DNA from: Polyangiaceae bacterium
GTDB lineage: Bacteria > Myxococcota_A > Polyangia > Polyangiales > Polyangiaceae
Direction: 5' to 3'
Assembly: GCA_041389725.1 (NCBI GenBank)
Contig: JAWKRG010000013.1
Span: 236,769-300,768 of the forward strand
DNA: 64,000 bases
In this document: positions 17,357 through 25,587 of the stretch, piece by piece
Layout of the letters: every line of letters starts with the position of its first letter
How positions within the stretch are numbered: position 1 is the stretch's first letter
Program-made: the position numbers and the translations under genes
Notes under the pieces: generated by a model
Databases searched by the model: none
What the model saw: the letters and a program-made list of their open reading frames with translations, nothing else
What the model was told of the DNA's origin: nothing

Positions 17357-17581
17357 CGCGCCGAGCTCGACAAGGTCGCGCTGGCCCACTCGACCTTCAC
17401 CGAAGACGCGCTCAGCCTCATCGTGCGCTCGTCCGAGGGCGTCCTGCGCCGCGCACGGAACCTGTGCCTGAGCGCGCTGCTCGAGGCCGTGCGCGACCGC
17501 ACCAAAACCGTCGACCTCAAACAGGTCAACCGCGTCCTGCTGCAACCCCACTGGCGCAGGGAGGTCGACCTGCCCCAGTAG
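17357..17581 (+). pseudogene. 3' fragment of an ExeA/IstB-like transposition ATPase
   Basis: The frame ending at 17581 encodes about 70 residues resembling the C-terminal lid region of ExeA-like AAA ATPases that accompany transposases: FTEDALSLIVRSSEGVLRRARNLCLSALLEAVRDRTKTVDLKQVNRVL. The Walker motifs and the N-terminal two thirds are missing, and an unrelated sequence joins at the 21-bp repeat. It is therefore a remnant of an insertion sequence. Similarity is judged by eye only. Confidence 0.6.
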
Positions 17582-17600
17582 CCTGTCCAGATCCGACCAC

Positions 17601-17625
17601 AGCCGTCGTACGAGCTACGACGGCT
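17601..17625. terminator. Perfect 10-bp stem hairpin
   Basis: AGCCGTCGTA, a 5-base loop, then TACGACGGCT. It follows the ATPase fragment's stop by 20 bp and has no T-run, so it may be a terminator or a decayed IS structure. Confidence 0.55.
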
Positions 17626-17679
17626 TCGGCCGGATCACTTCCTCGAGGCTGCGACGCTTTTGGTCACGAATTGCGATGA

Positions 17680-17774
17680 GAGCGCGGACTTTCACCTGGA
17701 ATCGCTACGACGTCAGTTTTGGATTTCTCTACGATGTCAATTTGGCCGGCAACACTTACCCTGGGGCGGGGGTG
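17680..17774 (+). mobile_element. Probable IS end with repeated terminal motifs and 21-bp repeat copy 2
   Basis: ACGTCAGTTTTGGATT and, about 23 bp later, ATGTCAATTTGGCC resemble the serial end repeats of IS21-like elements. They precede the second copy (17754-17774) of the 21-bp repeat at 17332. Together with the ATPase fragment this looks like the right edge of a collapsed insertion sequence. The assignment to a family is tentative. Confidence 0.4.
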
Positions 17775-17797
17775 CTCCAGTGGACCGCTTCACCACT

Positions 17798-18082
17798 TCA
17801 TTCCAATATCTTTCCTCTCGCGACCAGTCGACTGCCCTCAAACAGCTCTATCGGTGTGTCAGAGTGGAGCAGCTTCCCATACTCCGCGGGATACATGAGC
17901 GTGAGAGTGACCTCGTACGAACTGCCCAACTCGAAGATCTCCACATCGTTCGACGCAACGGTACATGACGTGAATACCTGCCCGAGCTTCAACTGCGGAC
18001 GGACCCCGCACAACGCTGGCGTGGAACGACCCCCCTCAGAGGGAAGCAGAAACCTTATGCGAGCCCGAACGCTGTTTGACAT
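17798..18082 (-). CDS. Stand-alone EF-Tu domain-III-like protein
   Basis: 94 residues resembling the last beta-barrel of elongation factor Tu: ARIRFLLPSEGGRSTPALCGVRPQLKLG, then a strand pair, then IELFEGSRLVARGKILE at the end, in the place of EF-Tu's REGGRTVGAG. No GTPase domain is present. Such small proteins are seen near polymorphic toxins and could act as immunity or decoy proteins, since EF-Tu is a known target or partner of some contact toxins. That role is inference. It starts 9 bp after the preceding 112-residue gene, so the two form one unit downstream of the RHS gene. Confidence 0.6.
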   Translation of the reverse strand: MSNSVRARIRFLLPSEGGRSTPALCGVRPQLKLGQVFTSCTVASNDVEIFELGSSYEVTLTLMYPAEYGKLLHSDTPIELFEGSRLVARGKILE

Positions 18083-18091
18083 GACCGATCC

Positions 18092-18430
18092 TTAGAAACT
18101 GTGCTTGATGCCTAGAAGGGCATCATGAAAGACTTCGCTCTGGGTCCCAGGTTGAACGGTGACAACTCCGTTCTTGAAGATATGCGGATCGATCGCCTTT
18201 GAAAAGTCGAACGCCGGGAGCGCTTCGCGACGAACAGTTGCCTTCAGAATGGCCACTTTGCTGAGGTCGGTATCGGCATGTTCAAGGCCTCGCAGCTCAG
18301 CGAACCACCTCGAGGCTATTCGCTGCAGGCGAAACTTCCGGTGTTCATCACCGCGTTGTATTCTCTGACACCGACTGCCCTGCCAGAGGTCCGGCAGTTG
18401 CATCTGCTCCACGCCCGCGCCCGCCGGCAT
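18092..18430 (-). CDS. Hypothetical protein, possible immunity or toxin-cassette remnant
   Basis: 112 codons from the ATG at 18430, 32 bp after the RHS stop codon. No family recognised. The last 60 residues (KVAILKATVRREALPAFDFSKAIDPHIFKNG...) look like a folded domain and use more A/T-ending codons than the neighbours; the first 40 are Arg/Gln-rich, lack a ribosome-binding site and may not be real. The frame is open well upstream of the ATG, so a frameshift between this and a neighbouring frame is possible. Its position suggests an immunity gene for the RHS toxin tip. Confidence 0.4.
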   Translation of the reverse strand: MPAGAGVEQMQLPDLWQGSRCQRIQRGDEHRKFRLQRIASRWFAELRGLEHADTDLSKVAILKATVRREALPAFDFSKAIDPHIFKNGVVTVQPGTQSEVFHDALLGIKHSF

Positions 18431-18462
18431 GAACGCGGTTTCGGCGTGGGCGCCATCGCAGA

Positions 18463-21400
18463 TTAGCCAGACCCCGCTGCATTCCTTTCGAAATCCGCCG
18501 CCAAGGTCGGATGTGCTGGCCTGGTTGGAGCAAGCTCCGCCAGCTTCGCGTCAAGCTTCGACGCCGTGTACCAGGCACCGGGCCCAAAAGGCACCGAGCC
18601 AGCCGTGACACCCGCTCGAGCGATGTCGATTCCGGTCTTTGCCAAGCCCTTCAGGGACGCTTCATCGCGTTGCGCCTGGGTCGGCGCTGTCCAGAGCGGC
18701 TCTTCGAAGTCACTTGTGAGCTTGTCCAATCCGGCACAACCAGCGCGGCAGTCGATTGCAGCTGGCGCCGAATCCGCCGCGACGACGCCGTTCGCCTCCA
18801 GAACCTTCTGGACGGCGTCGCGACCGGGCGTGGACTGTCCCGCCGCAGGCGGGTCAGGGGCAGCGTCTTTCGATAGCGGCTCCAACCCAAGCGGATCAAC
18901 CGCCTGCAGCGCCCGCCCCGACACGTACGCGTACACATTCGGGTCCGCGCCCAGCCCATGGATCGTGAGCGGATCCGCACTCACCCACCTGTTCAGATGC
19001 GTGCTGAGAAACCGCTTCCCAAAATAGTGCAGCCCAACGGTGACATCCTCTTCCTTCCCCGTGAATTTGTAGTCTTCGCGGAAGCTTTCCCAGCGGTCGG
19101 GGCGGTAGTCGGATTCGGTGGCGCCGTAGGGTTGGTAGGTGCCGCGTTCGACTAGCTCGCTGGTGGCGTGGTCGATGACGATGTTGTTGGAGCCCAGGTG
19201 GTCGCTCAGCTCGAGGAAGACGTGGGCCTGGTTGCCCCCGATTTCGGGGGAGGATTCGGCGTAGTTGACGCGGGCTAGGCGCACACCGTTGGCGATCAAG
19301 TAGGGCACCTCGGTCCACTTGCTGAGCGTGTAGTCCGATGTAGGCGGGCTGCCGCTCGTGACCAGGTCGCTCATGCGGAGTTCGAGGGTGTCAAACACGT
19401 ACACGGTGTTGTGGGTCGGTCCGTAGGACTGGCGGATGACTCGGGTGTCCGACGCGTCGTAGGTGTTGATCACGTGGCCGGCTTGGCTCGTGGTCGGCAG
19501 CGGGTCGGCGGGGGTTCCGAGGTTCGCGGCCGTGACGTCCCAGCGGCGGGCGTACACGAGACGCCCTACCTCGTCGTAGCGGTATTCGAAGATGTGGTTG
19601 CACTTCCACGACGAGGGAAGGCAGGCGCCATTGCGGCGGACGTGGAGGCGGGTGAGGTTGCCGGCGGCATCGAAGGCGGTGGCCAGGTTGCCTTCGCGCG
19701 CGACGGGAGAGCCGGGCGTCGTTTCGTTGCTGGCGGTGGTGAGCTGGTAGGGCTTGGTGCTCGAGTTGTTGATTGTGCCAAGGGAGCGATCGTAGAAGCC
19801 GTCGGCGTCGTCGTCCGAAGCGCTGGTGTTGCCGAGCCAGTCGTAGGCATAGGTCTGCCAGTTGATGCGATTGGTGAAGGAGACCTGACCCATGGGCTTG
19901 GTGCGCCGGGGGTCGGCGGGAAAGCCGGGATTGTCGGCGTCGTGGGGGGACTTCCAGGTGTTGGCTCCCGTGTAGGTGTAGTCAGCGCGGGTCAGGCGAT
20001 AGAAGTCGTCGTACTCGAAGACGCGGTTGACGGGCTTGGCTTCGTCGGGCCACTCGTCACCGTCGCGCATGTCGAAGATCGATGTGGGATTGCCCACGAC
20101 GTCGTAGTCGATCTCGTCCTTCTGCAGCAGCTCTTGATTGCTCGGCAGGGTAGTCGAGGTGGGCGTGTATCCCGCGGGCGGGCTGGTCCAAATGCCGGGG
20201 GCGACGCGCTCGGTCGTGGCGCTAACGAGTCGCCTGCGCGTGTCATACCCGAGGTCGCTGGTGGTGTGCGCGATATCACCGTACACGATCTGGCTCATCA
20301 AGCCGTCAGCGCTTCGAGTCGTGCTCGTGACGAGCTCGCCGTAGCTGCTGTCCACGCGCTTGACCGTCCCGCGTCGGGAGTACTCAGTGAAGATGGTGCT
20401 CGCGGTGCCACCTGCCATGACTTCGCTGATTGACGCACCGGTGGTCGTCGAAATCTCGCGGTCCGCTGCGTCATAGGCGGTGGACTTCTGGAACCAGTGA
20501 GTGGTGTAGCGATTGGCGAAGGAGTTTTGGAAGATGCCCGGCTTGGCGATACGGCGGGCGCTATCTATCACGCGCCCGCGGCCGTCGTACTTGGACACGC
20601 TGATCGCCGCCATGTCCATCACGGCCACCAATCGGCCCACCAGGAACGTTTCGTCGGTCTCGTTGAAGTAGCCGGGGGGAATGTTGTTCGCGATGATCGT
20701 CGGCGCGGTGTCGTACTGGTAGTAGACTTCGTAGTTGATCTTGGTGCTGAGCACCGGCGCGCTGTAGCCGATGTGGTACGTCATGCACGGCGAGTAGTCC
20801 TCGCTCTGCAAGCGGCCCACGTTGTCGTAGGTGAAGTTGACGCCGCAGCCGCGTGCGTCGCTGGTGCCGACCAGCTCGCCATTGTCGTTGTAGACGTAGT
20901 GCCAGGCCTTCAGGTTGGAGGGCAGCGCGGTGTGGTCCGTCGTGAAGTTCTCGGAGGTGTTGGGCTCCACGTTCAGGACCATCCGCCCCAACGAGTCGTA
21001 GCGCAGCCAGCGCGTCACCTGGCTGGACGTACCGACCAACTTGCGCGTGATGGTCAGCGGCTCGCCGGTGGGAACGTAGGTGGTGACGGTCTCACGCTCT
21101 TTAGGCGCGCCGCTTTGTTTGAAACGCTCGATGGTGGAGACGGTGCGACCATGCCCGTCCTTCGTTTCAGTCGCGTAGCTCCCATACGTGGCTGCGCCAA
21201 TCTCGAGATCGGCCGCATCCCACATGTCCGACGAGAGCGCGTGGTAGCTCGTGAACAGCGTGACCGTTCCGTCCAGATCCGTGGTGAGCACATTCCTACC
21301 GAAGGCATCGTAGGATTGCGTGCCGAATGGCACCGGGTCACTCCCCTCCTGTGGCAGGGCCGCAAGTGGGAAGGCGTTGGGTACCACGCTCACGAAGTGG

Positions 21401-24400
21401 TCAAGGTACTTCCGAGCCACAGCGCCCTTGGCGTCGTAGAGCACGCGACCGCTCGCGATCCAGGCGGCCGCGTCGTTCGCGTCTGTGTCTGCCTCGCTCA
21501 GGGTCACCAGGGTGCGCCCGAGGCCGTCCACGTAACTCCAGCTCTGCAGGTACTCGTCGTCGGTCAGGGCGTCGCCGTCGTGGGTCTGGGTATGAATGAT
21601 CGAATAGGCCGTCGGAGCGGTCGGTGTCCCCAACTCGGTTGGCAGAAAGTACTCGATCTTCACACTCGGCAGCGGCGACGAGCCGGCCGGAATGGTCGGA
21701 CTCGGGGGCGTGATCGAGGTGAGCCGACCGAAACCGTCGTACGCAACAGCGGTTGGTTGCCCCTGAATGTCGAAGACGTGAGTGACCTGCGCCAGTCCGC
21801 GGTCGTAGCTCGCGGTGGTCACGAAGTAGTTGGAGCTGTCACAACCGCCGAGGAAGCTCATCTCGGTCTTGGGCAGCTGGGCGTAGTCGTCGTCATAGCC
21901 CACGTCCCGACAGCGATCGTCGGGAGCCTCTTCGCGGGTCAAGTTCCCGTGGTCGTCATAGGTATTGCTGACACTGATCGTCCCATCGCTAGAGGCGTCG
22001 ACGGGAGTGGGTGCAACGCTGGCACCGGTTGCGTGAAAGCGATCCAGCGCAAGCGTTCCGGTCAGCGTCTTGGTCACCGCGGTGAGCGCGCCCCGCTCGT
22101 CGTAGGTATTGGCAGTCACCTGCAGGTCGCCATTGAAGTACTGATTGCCCACAACCTTCGAGGACACCGTCCGCCAGAGCCAGCCCGTGGGGTCGTTCGT
22201 GGGGCGGCCCGGCGTGGTGGTCGTGGTAATCACCTCGTCCGCAGCGGTGCAGCCCGCGATGCAGCCGCTCGCGACGGCCGTGAGCCGGTTTCCGAACTCG
22301 TCCACCGTCGCGTCGCTCTTCAGCTGACGGCGCCCGGTGCTGCTGCGCAACGTGACACTCGTCGTCTTTGCGAGTGCTGCGTCTGGAGGCTGGCCCAGCG
22401 TGGTTTCCACTTCGACCGTGGTCGGCGTGACGGTCGATGACGCGGGAGCCCATGCGCCGACGTCATACAGGTAGTTGTCCTGTCCGGTAGAGAAGGCGTG
22501 GCGCACCTCGCGGCCATCCAGACCGGTGTACAGCCGCCGCAGTCGGTAGCGGGTCACTTCGGTGGAGAGGTAGACGCCGCCCTCGTCGCGCTTCTCGCTG
22601 ATGACGGGCAGTCCCTTCAGAGCCTCGTTCGGGTTGTCGCGCCAACGCTCACTGATCGCGCACTCGTCCACACCGTTGCTCGGAGTTTCGTCCGTGCACT
22701 CGCCCAAGAGGAAGGTCGATTCGGTGATGTCCGTGGGGCTGTTCGCGTCGCCGATGCGCTTGGCGCTCGCCGAGCGGAAGCCGCGGAACTCCCGCTGCCG
22801 CCCCTCGTATACAGGGTCACGGTAGCTATACTCGGTCACGTACATGGCCGGCCCTGCTCCGGCCACGACCAGGTTATCGGTCTCGACCACGCGTTTGACC
22901 ACGTGCACCGAGGTGGGCATCTTGGAGCTCCAAGGGCTCCCTGCCTGCTCGGCGGCTAGCATTTCCTCCGCCGAAGTCGAGTACTCCAGGGTGGTGGTCT
23001 TGCCGAGACCGTTCTCCACGCGGGTGAGCACCGAAGGTCGGCTGCCGCCAGCCAGGTCCATGTACTTGTAGCCGCCCGAGTCGCCCCAGAGGATGTCGCG
23101 CGTCCCCGACCCGTTGATGTCGACCAGGCGAACACGGTTTGCATAGGAGGGCGAAGGCGGTGTGTTCTCGATGATGTGGCGGGGCGTCCAGCTCGAACCG
23201 TCCACATTGAGCCACACGTCCACCCCGTTGAAGCGCACCTGCACCAGATCCGTGAGCCCGTCGCCATTCACGTCGTCCAGGCGCAAGCTTTCGCCCTGAA
23301 TGTCCGTGTATTGGGGGCTGGAGGTCATCGTGACGTGGCGATTGGTACCGAAGGTGCCGGCTCCGCAGTCATCACGCCGCCCCGTCCCCCAGAAGCCGTT
23401 GCCACGGCCTGGCCAATAGCGAATGTCGCCCTTGCGCACGCGCACGATGTCGGTGATGCCGTCACCGTTCATGTCCGCAGTCTTGATGTCGGAATCGCTG
23501 AAGCGAATCGGCGTCGCACTCCAGGGCACACAGGTGCGCACCGGATCCGTGTACTGGGCCGCGGTGGTTGCGCCCGTCCAGGTAGCCCGACCGAAGCGAC
23601 CGTCGCCTCCCGGGTAGCGACCCAGCGCGAAGTAGGTCTGCATCTCCGTGCCACTACTGACGACCACGTCCACCAGGCCGTCGAAGTTCACGTCCATCAC
23701 CTGGGTGTCGAGGCTGTCTTTTCCGAGATCGATCCGCGGCGACAGGCCGTCGCTCGTGCCGACCACGCGGCCCTTCCAGGTCCAACCCGCCGTGCCCTTC
23801 TCCGGTCCGTACACAGAGTAGGTGCTGACCTTGGGCATGTGCAGCAGATCGCTCATGCCGTCGCCATCCAGATCCAGCGCGGCGACGTTCAGGTTCTTCA
23901 GCGTGATGGTGCTCGCACCGGCGCCAAGGACTCCGGTCACGCTCATGGGCTGTGCGCCCGTGAAGGAATCCATCGCGCCAGCAGCGCCGTTGAAGAACAC
24001 ACCGTGGCCCGTGCCGTACACGCCCACGGCCGTCACCAGCACGTCGGGCAAGCTGTCAGCGTTGATGTCGAACAGATCCGTCAGCTGTTCATCTACCGAG
24101 TGCGGCGGGCTGGAGGTGATGGTGCGCAGTCGCTCGTCGAATCCCTCATACCCATTCAGATCCGCGACGCCAGGGCCGCCGCTGGTGTTGTAGGGCTGGA
24201 CGTGGCTGTAGTCGAAGCGCATGGCGGGCAGGCGAGCGCAGCTGGTGCTGTCGGGCAGTGCCTCGTTGCTCTCCGCCGGTGCGTTGCCTTCGAGTGCGTC
24301 GCAGCGACCCTCTACCTGCACGCTTGCGAGGAGCGAGATGTGGCTGAGCGGGTCGTAGTCCAGGTGATAGCGCCGCAATTGGTGACGCGCGGCTGCAGTT

Positions 24401-25587
24401 CCGCTGGAAAAGTCCTTGCTGGCCACGTCCACGCGTACCAAGCGCAGTCCCTGGTTGATGCGGAAGCCAGAGCGGTACGAATGGGTAGGATCTGGTCGCG
24501 CGGAGTAGACCAAGCGCGTGTGATGCGCGTAGGTCGCCAGTGCCGCGGTCGCCGCATTGGTCTTCGGCGGCGTGTCGTAGATGTCCGACAGGTACGCCAT
24601 GCCGCCGTCTTGGAAGTAGCGGTAGACGACGACGTTCACCGGCGCGGGCGCCCCGCTCGCCGGGTTCGCGTCACCGTAGGTGTCGTACTGACGCACCAAG
24701 TGCCAGCGATAGATGGCCGTGGCCTGATCGGGATCGCGTTCCAGCGCTTGCGTGTAGCTCGTATCGTTCAGGGGAACGCCGAGCTCCATGGTCACGCCAC
24801 TCTTGTCCTGCACCCGCCAGGTCTGGTGGTCCGGTGACCAGAAGAAGCGCAGGAAGGAGCCCTCGACCCGGGGACGGAAGTACTGCCAGCCAGACGCCCA
24901 CAGGGGCATCGCTTCACTCTGAAGCGCGCCGCTGCACGTTCCGCCCGCACCCACCAGACAGATGGGGACGAGCTCCTGTCCACCGTTGAAGACGAAGCGA
25001 TCTTGATTGGGATGCCAACCCGCCTGGTCGGAGTAGCCGGGAACACCGCGATCCGTCTGCCGCGCGATGTAGGGAACGCCGACAGACCATCCAGCGCCAG
25101 CCACACCGAAGCCGCCGCTGGAGCTGTAGGAAAGACCCAAGCTCGGCTGGGCGCCGCCGCGAGCCGCAGGCAGCGCAAAGGGCACGGAGAAGGTCGCGAT
25201 CCCCGTCGAGAGCTGCGCGCTGAAGCTCTCCTCCATGCCTTGAATGGTGCCCGAGCCCTTGGGCACGCTGATGCTCTTGCTCGTGACGCCGCTCTTGTCC
25301 CCTCCGGTCGGCAGCGCAGCCGTTTCCGGCGCTGGAACTTCCGGCGTCTTCGGTGCCTCCGTCGCGTCTTTCGCCGGCGCGGCGGGGCCGTTGCTCGCGG
25401 TGTCCTTCGCGGACGACATCGCAGTCGAGTCGTCATCCTGGGATGCGACGGGCTGTTCGGACTGCAGCTGACTCGAGTCGACGGCTTCGACTTGCTCCGA
25501 GGGCGCAGACGTCTCGGCAAAGGCGGGCACGACCGTGACCAGCGTTGCCGCGCACAGCGCCGCCAAGCGGCGGGCTCGCCTCTTCAT
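18463..25587 (-). CDS. SpvB/FG-GAP/RHS giant protein (TcB-TcC-like)
   Basis: 2374 residues with a Sec signal peptide (LAALCAATLVTVVPAFA). Domains in order: SpvB-like start from about residue 110 (GSGTIQGMEESFSAQLSTG, GLSYSSSGGFGVAGAGW); six or more FG-GAP/VCBS calcium-loop motifs at about 510-870 (DLDGDGMSDLL, DVNFDGLVDVV, DMNGDGITDIV, DVNGDGLTDLV, DINGSGTRDIL); a TcdB-like middle; many YD/RHS repeats at about 1180-2150; and the RHS core ending GLHYFGKRF...RWVSADPLT...NVYAYVSGRALQAVDPLGLE near residue 2236. In Tc toxins TcB and TcC form a hollow cocoon that cleaves off its C-terminal toxin after this core. Here 138 residues follow, of unrecognised fold. The start overlaps the previous gene (ATGA) with GGAGGG just before it. 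A Sec signal is unusual for a TcB-TcC protein. Confidence 0.92.
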   Translation of the reverse strand: MKRRARRLAALCAATLVTVVPAFAETSAPSEQVEAVDSSQLQSEQPVASQDDDSTAMSSAKDTASNGPAAPAKDATEAPKTPEVPAPETAALPTGGDKSGVTSKSISVPKGSGTIQGMEESFSAQLSTGIATFSVPFALPAARGGAQPSLGLSYSSSGGFGVAGAGWSVGVPYIARQTDRGVPGYSDQAGWHPNQDRFVFNGGQELVPICLVGAGGTCSGALQSEAMPLWASGWQYFRPRVEGSFLRFFWSPDHQTWRVQDKSGVTMELGVPLNDTSYTQALERDPDQATAIYRWHLVRQYDTYGDANPASGAPAPVNVVVYRYFQDGGMAYLSDIYDTPPKTNAATAALATYAHHTRLVYSARPDPTHSYRSGFRINQGLRLVRVDVASKDFSSGTAAARHQLRRYHLDYDPLSHISLLASVQVEGRCDALEGNAPAESNEALPDSTSCARLPAMRFDYSHVQPYNTSGGPGVADLNGYEGFDERLRTITSSPPHSVDEQLTDLFDINADSLPDVLVTAVGVYGTGHGVFFNGAAGAMDSFTGAQPMSVTGVLGAGASTITLKNLNVAALDLDGDGMSDLLHMPKVSTYSVYGPEKGTAGWTWKGRVVGTSDGLSPRIDLGKDSLDTQVMDVNFDGLVDVVVSSGTEMQTYFALGRYPGGDGRFGRATWTGATTAAQYTDPVRTCVPWSATPIRFSDSDIKTADMNGDGITDIVRVRKGDIRYWPGRGNGFWGTGRRDDCGAGTFGTNRHVTMTSSPQYTDIQGESLRLDDVNGDGLTDLVQVRFNGVDVWLNVDGSSWTPRHIIENTPPSPSYANRVRLVDINGSGTRDILWGDSGGYKYMDLAGGSRPSVLTRVENGLGKTTTLEYSTSAEEMLAAEQAGSPWSSKMPTSVHVVKRVVETDNLVVAGAGPAMYVTEYSYRDPVYEGRQREFRGFRSASAKRIGDANSPTDITESTFLLGECTDETPSNGVDECAISERWRDNPNEALKGLPVISEKRDEGGVYLSTEVTRYRLRRLYTGLDGREVRHAFSTGQDNYLYDVGAWAPASSTVTPTTVEVETTLGQPPDAALAKTTSVTLRSSTGRRQLKSDATVDEFGNRLTAVASGCIAGCTAADEVITTTTTPGRPTNDPTGWLWRTVSSKVVGNQYFNGDLQVTANTYDERGALTAVTKTLTGTLALDRFHATGASVAPTPVDASSDGTISVSNTYDDHGNLTREEAPDDRCRDVGYDDDYAQLPKTEMSFLGGCDSSNYFVTTASYDRGLAQVTHVFDIQGQPTAVAYDGFGRLTSITPPSPTIPAGSSPLPSVKIEYFLPTELGTPTAPTAYSIIHTQTHDGDALTDDEYLQSWSYVDGLGRTLVTLSEADTDANDAAAWIASGRVLYDAKGAVARKYLDHFVSVVPNAFPLAALPQEGSDPVPFGTQSYDAFGRNVLTTDLDGTVTLFTSYHALSSDMWDAADLEIGAATYGSYATETKDGHGRTVSTIERFKQSGAPKERETVTTYVPTGEPLTITRKLVGTSSQVTRWLRYDSLGRMVLNVEPNTSENFTTDHTALPSNLKAWHYVYNDNGELVGTSDARGCGVNFTYDNVGRLQSEDYSPCMTYHIGYSAPVLSTKINYEVYYQYDTAPTIIANNIPPGYFNETDETFLVGRLVAVMDMAAISVSKYDGRGRVIDSARRIAKPGIFQNSFANRYTTHWFQKSTAYDAADREISTTTGASISEVMAGGTASTIFTEYSRRGTVKRVDSSYGELVTSTTRSADGLMSQIVYGDIAHTTSDLGYDTRRRLVSATTERVAPGIWTSPPAGYTPTSTTLPSNQELLQKDEIDYDVVGNPTSIFDMRDGDEWPDEAKPVNRVFEYDDFYRLTRADYTYTGANTWKSPHDADNPGFPADPRRTKPMGQVSFTNRINWQTYAYDWLGNTSASDDDADGFYDRSLGTINNSSTKPYQLTTASNETTPGSPVAREGNLATAFDAAGNLTRLHVRRNGACLPSSWKCNHIFEYRYDEVGRLVYARRWDVTAANLGTPADPLPTTSQAGHVINTYDASDTRVIRQSYGPTHNTVYVFDTLELRMSDLVTSGSPPTSDYTLSKWTEVPYLIANGVRLARVNYAESSPEIGGNQAHVFLELSDHLGSNNIVIDHATSELVERGTYQPYGATESDYRPDRWESFREDYKFTGKEEDVTVGLHYFGKRFLSTHLNRWVSADPLTIHGLGADPNVYAYVSGRALQAVDPLGLEPLSKDAAPDPPAAGQSTPGRDAVQKVLEANGVVAADSAPAAIDCRAGCAGLDKLTSDFEEPLWTAPTQAQRDEASLKGLAKTGIDIARAGVTAGSVPFGPGAWYTASKLDAKLAELAPTRPAHPTLAADFERNAAGSG

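Noticed and set aside
20497..24837. Long plus-strand open frames opposite the RHS gene
   Set aside because: They are antisense to a protein with clear SpvB, FG-GAP and RHS motifs and contain no recognisable domain; long antisense frames are normal at this GC content.
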